NCBI GenBank assembly: GCA_963682175.1
Contig: OY821791.1
Coordinates: 26,153,826 to 26,217,825, forward strand
Direction of reading: 5' to 3'
DNA from: Triglochin maritima
Taxonomy: Eukaryota > Streptophyta > Magnoliopsida > Alismatales > Juncaginaceae
DNA: 64,000 nt
Position 1 is the stretch's first letter. Each line of letters opens with the position of its first letter. Shown in pieces: positions 10,025 through 19,985 of the stretch. A program made the translations under genes and the position numbers. The notes beneath the pieces are model-generated. The model was not told the origin of the DNA. It did not search any database and saw only the letters and a list, made by a program, of their open reading frames with translations.

Positions 10025-10490
10025 TTCGAATTACACGAATCGTGATTGAAGCACTCCAAATACACGTTCCACATCCTCACATGCTACTTCTTGGTATTAA
10101 GCAGATAATTTAGTTTTAGGAGTCTGTGGAAGAATAATTGATTGGATGAATGCAAGTCATTATGGATAAATATCATATATGAGATAGTATTCTCTATTGT
10201 AGTGGTGATCATTGACCACGAAATTTATAGGTAGTGCATTACCACCTAGAATATCATCAACAATTGGAGATCGATGAAACACATTAAGATCATTGCACAA
10301 ACTTGATATGCCAAAGAAAGAGTGTCAAATCCATAGATCTTGGGATGCTACAGCCTTGAGGACAAGTGTTGTTTTACCACTTCACCATTGATATTGTGTT
10401 TTCCATGCAGCTGAGAAATTTTTCAACTTCCAGTGCATGCAGTCAATGCTACTTATCATGCTAGGGAATGAGCGTAAAGAGAGAAACAAC
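10025..10490 (-). pseudogene. HARBI1-like transposase, central part
   Basis: Minus-strand translation gives the plant HARBI1 signature in order: FPSMISSIDCMHW (a DDE Asp region), a VASQDLWI block, SPIVDDILGG, a YYLIYDIYP block, and ACEDVERVFGVLQSRF at the MULE-1 junction. The last block continues across MULE-1 at 1078. Several stops and small shifts are present. The N-terminal part of the gene is not seen; the copia element at 10552 lies just upstream. Confidence 0.8.
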
Positions 10491-10929
10491 GAGAGAATGA
10501 GTTGAGGTTATTTGAACTGATATGAAACATGTTCCTTCTTATAATGTTTTCTGTTGGCTTTTTGGCATTAATCTATGTTTTGATGATTTAATTAACCTAA
10601 TCTTAATTAGGATCAAGTAGAGTAGCACACATATTGCATTGCATATATATTGCTTTGTGCTAACCTCTACAGGTGATCAAGACTCAAGGAAGAAAGGAAA
10701 ATCAAGTCAAGACATGTAATCAAGCTCATTTGAAGACATGTATTTTCTATTTCTTTGAGTCTTTAGGAACTTGTGTATTTTGAGCATACTTGAGCTAAAA
10801 TCAACTTAAACACACACTAGGTTCCCTATAGAAGTCACACACGAAATTTCACATAATTTGGACTTCAATAGATCACCCAAACTTAGACCGGAAAACACTA
10901 AACCTGAACCCTAACTGTCTGCCCACATT

Positions 10930-11419
10930 CGGTCGACCGCAACATGTCGTTCGGTCGACCGAATGATCAAGTATCTTGTTTCTATTTCACTGCCCGGTTT
11001 TGGTCGACCGTGTTTTACCTTTCGGTCGACCGTCTGAACTTATTTTCCCGACCGTTACTTTTGTCGTATATACCCAACGGTCGTATTCGTATTAAACCAA
11101 GTATACCCCAAATACATTTCATGTATCGGTCGACCGAGGACCAAGATCGGTCGACCGTTTGTCCATCTCTTGACAACCCAAATCTCCTGTTGAAAAACGG
11201 TCGACCGCTAGACCTGTTTCGGTCGACCGAATATAACTTTGTTTGTCAACCCCAAAATGCGTGGTACAAATCGGTCGATCGTTTCCCTTTAGGTGTTTGA
11301 CCGATAACTTAAGTGTACCTAAGTCGTAGCGTTGGGCGGTCGACCGTTGCTTAACCGGTCGACCGAACTTAGTTCAAAATTGCCTAACGGTCGACCGTTC
11401 ATACCGATCCGGTCGACCG
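10930..11419. repeat. CGGTCGACCG palindrome array in the copia-A LTR
   Basis: Exact or near-exact copies start at 10930, 10952, 11001, 11023 and onward to 11410, often in pairs about 22 bp apart and flanked by T and A. The arms CGGT/ACCG are kept while neighbouring sequence varies. The array occupies the part of the LTR upstream of the TATA box (U3). Confidence 0.93.
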
Positions 11420-11515
11420 AATTCATCCAGAATTTGGTCCTGCAGTTTCTGTTTTGTGTAATCACACATCAACTCTTACCCAATCAATCCCAACGGCTCT
11501 AATCTCTCTAATGCC

Positions 11516-11523
11516 TATATAAG
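11516..11523 (+). promoter_or_regulatory. TATA box of the copia-A LTR
   Basis: TATATAAG in the context GCCTATATAAGG. The same context occurs in all four LTRs of the 40-53 kb tandem array, and each is preceded by an AACGG-containing motif about 20 bp or more upstream. Confidence 0.75.
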
Positions 11524-12093
11524 GGTTGTAAAACACATTTTAATACAACTCTCTCACTACAAACTTGTCACAAACATTAGAGAGAATCCAAAACACTCAA
11601 AGCCTCAAACCTTCCACACTTAGTGATCAATTCCTTATTTCTACTCAAGTGCTCAATAATTAGAGAGTGTTGTCCCACTCAACCATTGTGCAAGAGAGCA
11701 AGGGTCTTGGTGAAAGCTCAAGACAAAGAGTATAGACTTTGGTGAAAGCCCGAAGTGTTCCTCTAGGATTGTGAGAGAAGAAAGTCAAGCTCGCGAGGTT
11801 GTTCGCGGAGTTTGTTTTGTAAAAGGCGTTCTCTCCCGGTCCGGAACGGGAAGTGGTTAGTGAAGACGTAGGCGGAGCTCGCTGAGTCAAGCGGAGCTTA
11901 CAAGAGAGGACTAGGACCCGGGTTGGGTGTCGAACCTCTATAAAAACCGACGCGTCTTTTTTGGTTTGCATTATCTTCCTTTACTTGCTTGTTTAGTTTT
12001 AATTTCCACTGTATTTCTTTGATTGCTTAAACAAGTAGGTGATTAGCTTAAAAGTGATTAGTTGACCCATAACTCGCACGATCCTCCTGCATT

Positions 12094-12104
12094 TGGTATC
12101 AGAG
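12094..12104 (+). promoter_or_regulatory. Primer-binding site, copia-A
   Basis: TGGTATCAGAG, complementary to the 3' end of plant initiator Met-tRNA, starts two bases after the LTR. Confidence 0.9.
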
Positions 12105-12142
12105 TATTGTTCGTTAATTTTGTTCTTAACCGATAAATTAAC

Positions 12143-13311
12143 ATGGCTCTTAATGCATCCACACCTTTAGAATCATGTAAACCACCTTACTTTGATGGTA
12201 ATAACTTTAGTTCATGGAAATCTAAAATGTCATCATTTATTAAATCCATGAACATTAACATGTGGTTTATGATTCAAACTCCATATGAATCACCTAGATG
12301 TCATATTAGTAAATGGAGTTTGGAAGATGAGAAAAATGCATCCCTAAATGCTAAAGCTATGAATGTCATATTTTGTGCATTAGGAGATGAACTTTTTAAT
12401 CTTGTTTGCTCATGTGATAGTACTCATTCTATATGACAAGCATTAGAAAGGAATTTTGGTGAAAAAGATTCACCATCCGGGGAGAAAGGAGCAACCACTC
12501 CGAATGATGTAGCTCGAGCAAAGAAAATGAAGATTAACTCAACATCTTCATCATCATCAAGCTCATCCGATGGAGAAAGTGAAGATGAGGTATCTTCTAG
12601 TTATTCTTCAAGTAGTAGTTCAAAAGATAATGCCTATGATTTTAATGAACTACAAAATGCATTTCAAATATTATTTGAAAAATATAAAGAACTTCACAAG
12701 ACTAATCAAGTAGCAAATGAGCAAATCCATGATCTTAAATGTCAAAATGCATCTATCTTAGATGATAAAGTTGATTTGCTTGCTAAAATTGAAGTTCTAA
12801 CTTTAGAGAATGCATGCTTGAAGGAAGAAAATTTAAATGTTAAAACTACCTCATCTCATGCAATTGATAGTCATATGCTAGAAATTGATACTAATGACTT
12901 GCTTATTAAACTTGATAAATCTCATTTAGAAAGCAAGCAATTATTACATGACTTGAATTGCATGAATGAAAAGGTTGCAAATTTAGAGATTCACATGCTT
13001 AACATGAATGAAAAGCATAATTCTATGATTAAAAATCTAAATTGCTTAAATGAATCTCTAGCAACTAAAAACGGTGAACATGATGCATTAAACAAAAATT
13101 TGTCAAACAATTTGCATAAGTTCACAATGGCAATAAAAACAATTTTTATGTTAAAAACTTTCCTATTCAAATTAATGTTAAACATAATTTTGCCATGAAA
13201 AAGAAAGTAAGTGTAGAGGTACCAAAATCAACTTGGATTTGGGTACCAAAAGCTAAACTTAATGGACCCAAACAAAAATGGGTACCAAAATCTACACTTG
13301 TAGGTACTTGA
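12143..13311 (+). pseudogene. Copia gag pseudogene (copia-A)
   Basis: The N-terminal part (12143-12436) has the copia gag pattern PPYFDGNNFSSWKSKM. A TGA stop at 12434-12436 sits where Trp is expected. The second part (12527 onward) is a Ser-rich stretch and a long Asn/Leu/Lys coiled-coil, ending with WVPK repeats and the terminal VGT that also close the gag of the tandem units. A frameshift near 13190 interrupts it. No CCHC zinc knuckle is visible. If translated intact it would form the nucleocapsid of a virus-like particle; in this state it could only be mobilised by another element's proteins. Confidence 0.72.
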
Positions 13312-13699
13312 AGAGGAGATTGGTGGTGACCGGGTGAGCCAAAGCGTCAAATTCGAATCCGGTTGCATCACCAAGTCAAGATTGTAGCTAATCAAATTCA
13401 AGTTTCGTATAAAATTTCTATCTTTGAATTTTCTGAAAAATTAACTCCAATCTAGTTAATATGCTTAATTGTCATATCTTTAGAAGTTTAATTCATTGCA
13501 AATCATAGACCCTATTCATTGCAAATCATATATCACATCCATTGATTATAAATGTCAAATTTTGAATGGATGTTAGAATAAGGCTTGAATAGAAACTTAC
13601 ATGAACTTAACTTAAATCATACTCATTGTTTCCATTTAGCCTTATTGATAGGGGGAGCTTATTGAATATCATTTTATTAGAGTAATGAAGTGCAAATTT

Positions 13700-14840
13700 T
13701 AGGGGGAGCAACTTCATTAAAAGACATCCACATTGACCTTCAATTGTATATTCTTTGTTTTAGTAATATCAATTTTTTGACATCTATGTGGTTTTCTGAC
13801 TTTTTTGCGGCTATGGTGTTGGGAGCATTTACATATCGAAAGACCATCGGAGACCAGACCATGTATATGGGTCATGAGGAGGCACCACTTGGAGTGAGTT
13901 TAGAAAGACCACAAACCTTTAAGGGCAACATCCAGACCTCTACCTTGGATTTCTATAGAAATGAGCTAGACACACAGGAGCTAGATCAAGTGACGTGGGC
14001 CCCTACACACATCTGGATATGTAACAATTGCCACCATTGTGTACAGAAGGTTCAGAAATATGGATGAGTCAAACACGGTTTATCAATTTTGGGAAGTAGT
14101 AATGCATTGTCCTGATCGGATAATTATACAACAGTTTGATCTTCTCTAGCACATTCCAGAGTCGATGGAGAGACATGTAGTGAAGTCAGCTCAAGGTCGG
14201 GCAAATGTCAACTGGTTGGTAGAAAATGCATGTTTTATTCACCATTGGTCACATAGAAGATATCATGTCTAGTTCCAGGTTCCAATGTTCGGTACCAGTC
14301 CATAAGACAACCGCCAATTGTATATGGAACGATATTGGAACATCACAATATGGTTGATTGTACAGAAGACTGCAGTTGAACAACCAATGACGTACAGACC
14401 ACGGGCGGGGAGAGAACAAGAAATGGTATGACTTTCATTTATGTTTGCAATTGCAATACTTTTGTTGGATAATTTACTAATGCATCTTTTGCTAAAGGTT
14501 CGTCAAGTTCATGAGTTCCACGAGGAACTCCACAAAATACACAGAGTGATTAAGGACCATAAGGAAGGCTCCACACTGACTACGAAGCTGAAGGAGAAGA
14601 TGAAGACCTTCCTGACATGTTTTGGTGCCTACGACCCTACGATATGATTGAGTGAGGATTGGGTGGAGGAGAAAGAAGAAGATGATCATGATAGTGTCCG
14701 AGCTACCGCAGAAGGTGAAGATGAGGGTCTTACGCAAGAAACAAGATAGACTACAAATGCCAGACGAGGTGGTGGGCACAACCGTGGTAGAGGACGTGCT
14801 CAGGCACGTCCTAAGAAGAAGAGCTAGAGGGGCCACCTAT
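13700..14840 (+). pseudogene. Plant mobile domain (MAIN-like) pseudogene
   Basis: The region 13870-14060 encodes APLGVSLERPQTF followed by STLDFYRNELD and LDQVTWAPT, the pattern of plant mobile domain proteins such as MAIN and 'phosphatase 7 long form' homologues. Later blocks (HCPDRIIIQQF and a Trp-rich motif) fit the same domain but lie in shifted frames. An apparent intron (donor near 14427, acceptor AG just before GTTCGTCAAG near 14500) leads to a charged C-terminal exon ending in Arg/Gly-rich sequence near 14830. This domain is common in both host genes and transposons. It abuts copia-A directly, so its 5' part is lost. Confidence 0.6.
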
Positions 14841-14859
14841 GATAGATATTGGTTGTATT

Positions 14860-17534
14860 AAACTTCTTTTCTTGTTTTTTTCAAATACGAAACGATATTA
14901 CTACATTAGTGTTAGTTTGGTTTATGGCAAAATGTTTAACTTGTTCTTGTGGATGTTATTTTGATTTTATTGAGGTTGTTTGTTTTGGTGTATGTCTTCC
15001 AGATTTGAGGTATGTCTTTGAAATGTTAGTGTTTGTTGTTCAAAAAAAATTAACAGGAAATGACTTATCGTTAAATGAATGATCAGAAATAAAAATTTGT
15101 TTAAACAAAACTCGGTATTTGAGTTGTCGAGATTGGTAACAATGAATTCAGTGCTTAGGTTACCGAGTTCTATACAACTTGAACTTAGCAATGTCAACGC
15201 CGAGTTCTGTTTAATTGAACTTGGCAAGCACATTGTCGAGTTTTATTAAGACTCTGAACTAGCATTACATCCTACAGGGTGTGTGCAAAATTTTCTAAGT
15301 GTTAGAACTCGACAATGAAGACATCGAGTTTGATTATAAAAAACTCGATGTCCTCAACGCTGAGTTCTTCAAAAAAATTCCTACAGAGCTCTGTTTCTCA
15401 AAAAAATATTCTTCTTGTATACACTAAAAGGCAAGACTCATCGCCACCATGTTTTGTGACCGCACCATTAACGGCGCCCAGGTAGTTCCCGGGCGCCCTG
15501 GTTTCTCTCTCAGCCACGTCAGCTCAAACCAACCCCCCTAATTTTCTTAACCACACCCAGAAACAACTCAAACGTCCTACATTCTCTCCCCTACACGTCA
15601 TTTCGGGATCAATTCTAGGCAAAACACGAAAAATTATTAAAAAATTCTAGAAAATATAAACAAATAAAAAACTTATTTTCATAAAAATATATTTGAAAAA
15701 ACGATTTTAAATGATTTTAAAAACATTTTCTAAACACAAAATAAAAAAGTGAGCAATGGTGGGGGGACACGTGCCCCCCACCAACCACATTTTCCAGGCG
15801 CCTGGGGTGGAATTTCGGGCGGATGGGCGCCCGAATTTTCGCCCAGGCAGTGGGATTGTGATATTTTTATTATAAAAATTGGTGATGTGTCGGGTGGATT
15901 TCTGGGCGCCTGATTTTTTACGATGGTTAAGGATGCTCTTAAGGAAAATTGGAGGACCTTGGGTAGCGTGCCGAGCTTCTTGGACCATCTCTTGAAACTC
16001 TTTTAGGATGCTAAGAGCATGCACAAGCATGACCTAGGTCATCAACATTCTCTTTCTTCTTTCTCTCTCTGCCACATTATCATGACACAATCTTATATTT
16101 CTCCTTCACTATTCACCTCTTAACCACGACATATGTCATCCTACTCTTTTTCCTCCACATTATTAATTTTCTTCTCAACTTTTATTCTATTCCAAAATCA
16201 TTTATATTTACCCAAAACATTAATAATCTATTTATTTCCTATTTGAATTACTTTATTTATTTAACCATCAATGATTATCAAATACGAAATACCATTAATA
16301 TGAAGAAACTAATAAATCTTGTCTGGGAATATAATTATCTTCAAATCATCTGGGGAAACTAATAAATTGGATAAATTGTTTACGAAGCTAAGCTAAATTT
16401 GAGAAGTTGGTGTATATTAGTATAATTTCTGTACTTTAATTATAACGTCATAAAAAATATAATAAATTCTAATCCTGATTATTATCAAAATATAAACTAA
16501 AACTACTTAAATCCTAACTATTTATCAAACTATAAACCCCTAAATATTAAATCAAATAAAAAGATCAAAATTAAAAAATTAAAATTAAAATTAAAATTAA
16601 AATACGAACGAACTAGTCATCGTCCAGCGACCGACTAAGTGGGGTCGTCCCCGGTCTTGGGGTTGGATATGACCCCGATAACCATTCTCTCAGGGCATTT
16701 TTAACGGGGGTTTATAAACGATCGTGAAAAAGATCGTTAATAAAAAAATATTTTGTGCGAAGAAAACCCACGATTTGCGTTGTTGGTATTTAGTATTGTT
16801 GGACTTCTTTTCTTGTTTAGTATTGATTTGAATTAAGAGATGATTATATTATTTTAAAATGAAGATATCTAAGTAATGATATTTTTTAAACTTCTTTTTT
16901 AGTATTGATTTGAACCACACCCATTCATATTTAGTATTGATTTGAATTAAAAAATGATTGTATTGTTTTAAACTGAAGATATCAGAAAATAAAAGTGATA
17001 TGTTTTTTTAAATCACCATAATTCTTATCTCCTCGTGTTTTACGGATAGACACTCATATTGCTATATAAATATTGTATTTTCAAAATACTAGATTTTCGG
17101 TAGTTAATTGGAACAAGACAATTATCAAATTTGAAACGATTATATTTTCATATTACACATTTCAAGCAGTTATATTTTCAAACATCTTAAAAAAATTCAT
17201 TCTCAACTTTCATTTTATTAGGATTTTTATTCCTAGTTTTTATTGTTACCCAAATTACCAAATGTCAATGCAAAGTAACATCAGAAGTAGCCACGTTTGT
17301 CGAACAATTGTTTTTGAAATTTTGAAATTGAAAAAAATGGTATCAAAATTTCATAATAATTCATACAAAACGAGATAAATGATGATATAATTAATTAATT
17401 TGTAAAATGTAAACAATAAGTTGCTAAGAGAACGACTGATTTGGAAACATGATTTTTTTTATAAAGATCAAGGTTGAGAAGATAAAATAGAAAAAAATTA
17501 TGGATAAATATTGTGAATTTGACAAATTAAATTG
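14860..17534. other. Non-coding stretch with small repeats, possible MITE remnants
   Basis: No supported gene. From 15100 to 15370 CGAGTT-type motifs recur, with a hairpin (11-bp arms ACATCGAGTTT at 15321-15331 and its complement at 15341-15351). From 15450 to 15920 the DNA is unusually rich in GGCGCC palindromes (GGGCGCCC, CAGGCGCCTG). Its right side reads GGTTAAGGATGCTCTTA, which resembles a MITE end, but I could not find a matching left end. From 16010 a segment begins CTAAGAGCATGCACAAGC, again MITE-like. The rest is AT-rich. Confidence 0.45.
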
Positions 17535-18140
17535 TTATTCGTTGTCGGAAAACTACTTAAATCGTCCAGGTGAATTATCATTTTGCCCTTCTCTCATTTC
17601 TACTCATATATCTCGACATGTTACTCTCCTACCACCCACACATCTATCTTCATCTTCCTCTTATAATCATAAAAAATAATGTTTCGGATGTCAAGAAATG
17701 AGTCAACGGACGCCCCGGTGTACTCGAATCTGGTAAAATGTCTAACTTCTTTTTAATAAAAAATAAAAAATTAGGGGGCGTCTGCCGGAGCCCCCCATGG
17801 GGGTGGACTACAGTGAGTTTTTTTGTAAGTCGTGAAGTTTTACCAAATACCACCTCGACAGATCGGTCGGGGGTCTCGCTCTCCGGTGAGCGAGCAGCAT
17901 TCCAACCCGTTACCACCGGGGGCGTTTACCCAGACGCCCGACCCGATTTTTTTTGTTGGACTTACTTCACTGAATTCATGCGCTTGACCAGACATTTTCG
18001 TGGTGTTAGTACTGGGAAAATGAAGAAACGTAGGAAAAAAAATTATTTTAAGAGACGAGACGAAATGAGTATTAAATGAATTGTGAAAGACAAAATGGTA
18101 ATTGTTAGGACAATTTAAGTAGTTTTCTGACGACGAATAA
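17535..18140. mobile_element. Deletion derivative of MULE-2 (MITE-sized)
   Basis: This element of about 600 bp has terminal inverted repeats sharing GAAAACTACTTAAAT (left near 17548, right near 18112-18128). Both subterminal regions match the ends of MULE-2 (19107-25298). It keeps the first exon of each MULE-2 gene: plus-strand exon 17679-17732 (54 nt, ending at a GT donor) and minus-strand exon 17995-17966 (30 nt, starting MSG, ending at GTAAGT). The lengths equal those in MULE-2. The two first introns are fused by an internal deletion. The exact target duplication could not be fixed. Confidence 0.8.
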
Positions 18141-19106
18141 TAGTTCTCTTGATAACTAACGTGGAAGGGAGAGAAAACGGGGATGATCTTTGTTTTTGGA
18201 TGCTCTAAAGTCTAAACTGGGATTATACCAGCTCATTCGTGAAGTTGCATCCAAGTGAACGCTGAGTCTCGTTAGGTAAACAAGGGAGCCATTTGTCAAA
18301 AGTCTACTTTGAAATTCTAAACTTATTTGTATTATACTATGTAAGATGCATTTGTTTTGTTCAATATACCAATTTCTCAATGTGTTGCTTGAAGAATATG
18401 GAATTTCTCTCGATTTATTATTTTTGTGATTACTTAGAATAATTTATGTAAAATAGGAAGAACCTTTATGAAAGTATTACCTTAAAGTAAAATAAGGAAA
18501 AATAGTGTATACCTTCATTTAGATATGTTAAGAGGTTGGTAATGATGCGGAAATCCTTCATGGCTTTTTGTTTTTTTATCCTTAGTAGATATCTAAATTA
18601 TTTAGGATATCGAGCTCCACCATCACAAGTTGTTACTTTCCACTCTTTAAAACCAATTTGCAAATAAAAGAAAATAAACTGAATGTCAAACTTTTGCTTG
18701 ACATCATAGTTCCGTTGCAAGTATCAATGAATACTGGTGTAAATAAATATAGCAACAATTGCCGTGGATTTTGAAGGAGAAGAAGAGGGTTGGCTAACGA
18801 AGAAGGCAAGGGCATGTTCGCAAAAATTACAAAAAAGTTTAAGTGTTTATAATAAAGAAAAGTTTAAGGTATATGTTATAGCATTTTAAATTTAAGGAGC
18901 CGATAATGAAATCAAACCAAATTTAGTGGGAAACCCTAAAAATAGCATTTCTCTTAAACAAATATTAGTATTAGTTGCAAAGAATTCGTCACTAAAATTT
19001 AGCTTAACTGGACTTCGCTTTTAAGATGCTTTTACACTATGAAGGTAGTCTTTTCTATTACAAACTCAAAGCATATCTTCATGGTGCTGTTGTCTTGGTG
19101 TGCCCA
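18141..19106. other. AT-rich spacer
   Basis: No recognisable gene or element end is seen between the MITE-sized derivative and MULE-2. Confidence 0.5.
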
Positions 19107-19238
19107 TCGTTCCAAAATTACTTAAATCACCCCTTGAAATTACCAAATTGACTTTCCTCCTATTCTTGCTTATATATCTCACAATTTCACTCTTTTCTCA
19201 CAACTTTCTCTTCCTATACCTACTACAGAAGATCACGA

Positions 19239-19292
19239 ATGTCTCGGAGGTCAGACAAGCAGTCAGCAGTTCCCCCGGTGTACTCGTATATG
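19239..19292 (+). CDS. First exon of the second MULE-2 gene (unknown product)
   Basis: The 18-codon exon starts ATGTCTCGG and ends VYSYM at a GTAACA donor. It is supported by the matching 54-nt exon at 17679-17732 in the deletion derivative, which ends VYSNL at GTAAAA. The downstream exons are not clear. A short plus-strand frame ending DSDDE near 20216 could belong to it. No function can be assigned. Confidence 0.5.
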
Positions 19293-19339
19293 GTAACATT
19301 ACGTATTTTATTTGTTTTCAAAAAAAAATTAAAAAAAAT

Positions 19340-19566
19340 TGTGGGCGTCCGCGGGAGACGCCCCCCGCATGGGGCGGGCGTCCGAGTCAGCAGCTCCCCC
19401 CATGGGGGGAGCGGCTCCCGCGGACGCCCGCCCCATACGGGGGACGTCTCCCGCTGATGCCATACAATTGTGGGAGACGTCTGCGGCAAACGTCTCCCCG
19501 AAGGAGGAGACGTCTCCGACAAACGCCTTCACCATGCGGGAGGCGTCTCTCGCAGATGCCTGCGCC
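19340..19566. repeat. GGCGTC/GACGCC hairpin array, left side of MULE-2
   Basis: Irregular units of about 35 bp alternate GACGTCT/AGACGCC-type inverted arms with CCCCATGGGG-type palindromes. The array lies inside the first intron of the plus-strand gene. It contrasts sharply with the AT-rich flanks. A parallel array sits at 24880-25110. Confidence 0.85.
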
Positions 19567-19599
19567 TCCACATTTTTTATTTTTTATTATTATTAAATC

Positions 19600-19985
19600 T
19601 GATAATTACTTTAATAAATTGTGATAAATCTAATAATTTAATTTAACAAATTGTTATTAAGTTTAACAATTGTGATATTTAAGTTTAACAAATTTTGATT
19701 TAGTTTAACAATTGTGATAATTTAGTTTAACAAATTGTGATTTAGTTTAACAATTGTGATAATTTAGTTTACCAAATTTTGATTTAGTTTAACAATTGTG
19801 ATAAATCTGATAATTTAATTTAACAAATTGTTATTAAGTTTAACAATTGTGATATTTAAGTTTAACAAATTTTGATTTAGTTTAACAATTGTGATAATTT
19901 AGTTTAATAATTGTGATAATTTAGTTTAACAAATTTTGATTTAGTTTAACAATTGTGATAAATATGATAATTTAGTTTAACAAAT
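19600..19985. repeat. AT-rich minisatellite in MULE-2
   Basis: Units of about 20 bp with core TTTAGTTTAACAATTGTGAT and variants are tandemly repeated. A longer segment (19622-19730) recurs near 19800-19910, which shows a higher-order duplication. It follows the GC-rich hairpin array in the same presumed intron. Confidence 0.85.

Larger units (their letters stand above)
10552..12091 (+). repeat. Copia-A 5' LTR
   Basis: This 1540-bp LTR starts TGTTGGC and ends CCTCCTGCA, two bases before the primer site. The TATA box TATATAAG is at 11516-11523, preceded by CCCAACGGCTCTAA. At least a dozen copies of a CGGTCGACCG-type palindrome lie upstream of the TATA box. Confidence 0.88.
10552..13706 (+). 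mobile_element. Copia-A: gag-only LTR retrotransposon lacking its 3' end
   Basis: A 5' LTR (10552-12091) is followed by a Met-tRNA primer site and a gag-like region. Protease, integrase, RT and RNase H are absent, and no 3' LTR is found. The internal domain ends with GGGGGAGC purine motifs like those near the 3' end of the tandem copia units at 44 kb. It then breaks off at about 13706 against a plant-mobile-domain pseudogene. The gag type and the LTR start (TGTTGGCTTTTTGGC) tie it to the tandem array at 40563-53126. Confidence 0.82.

Noticed and set aside
10921..11420. CGGTCGACCG motifs as tandem satellite DNA
   Set aside because: Spacing is irregular and the sequence between motifs is unrelated; only the short palindromes recur, so it is a motif array rather than a satellite.
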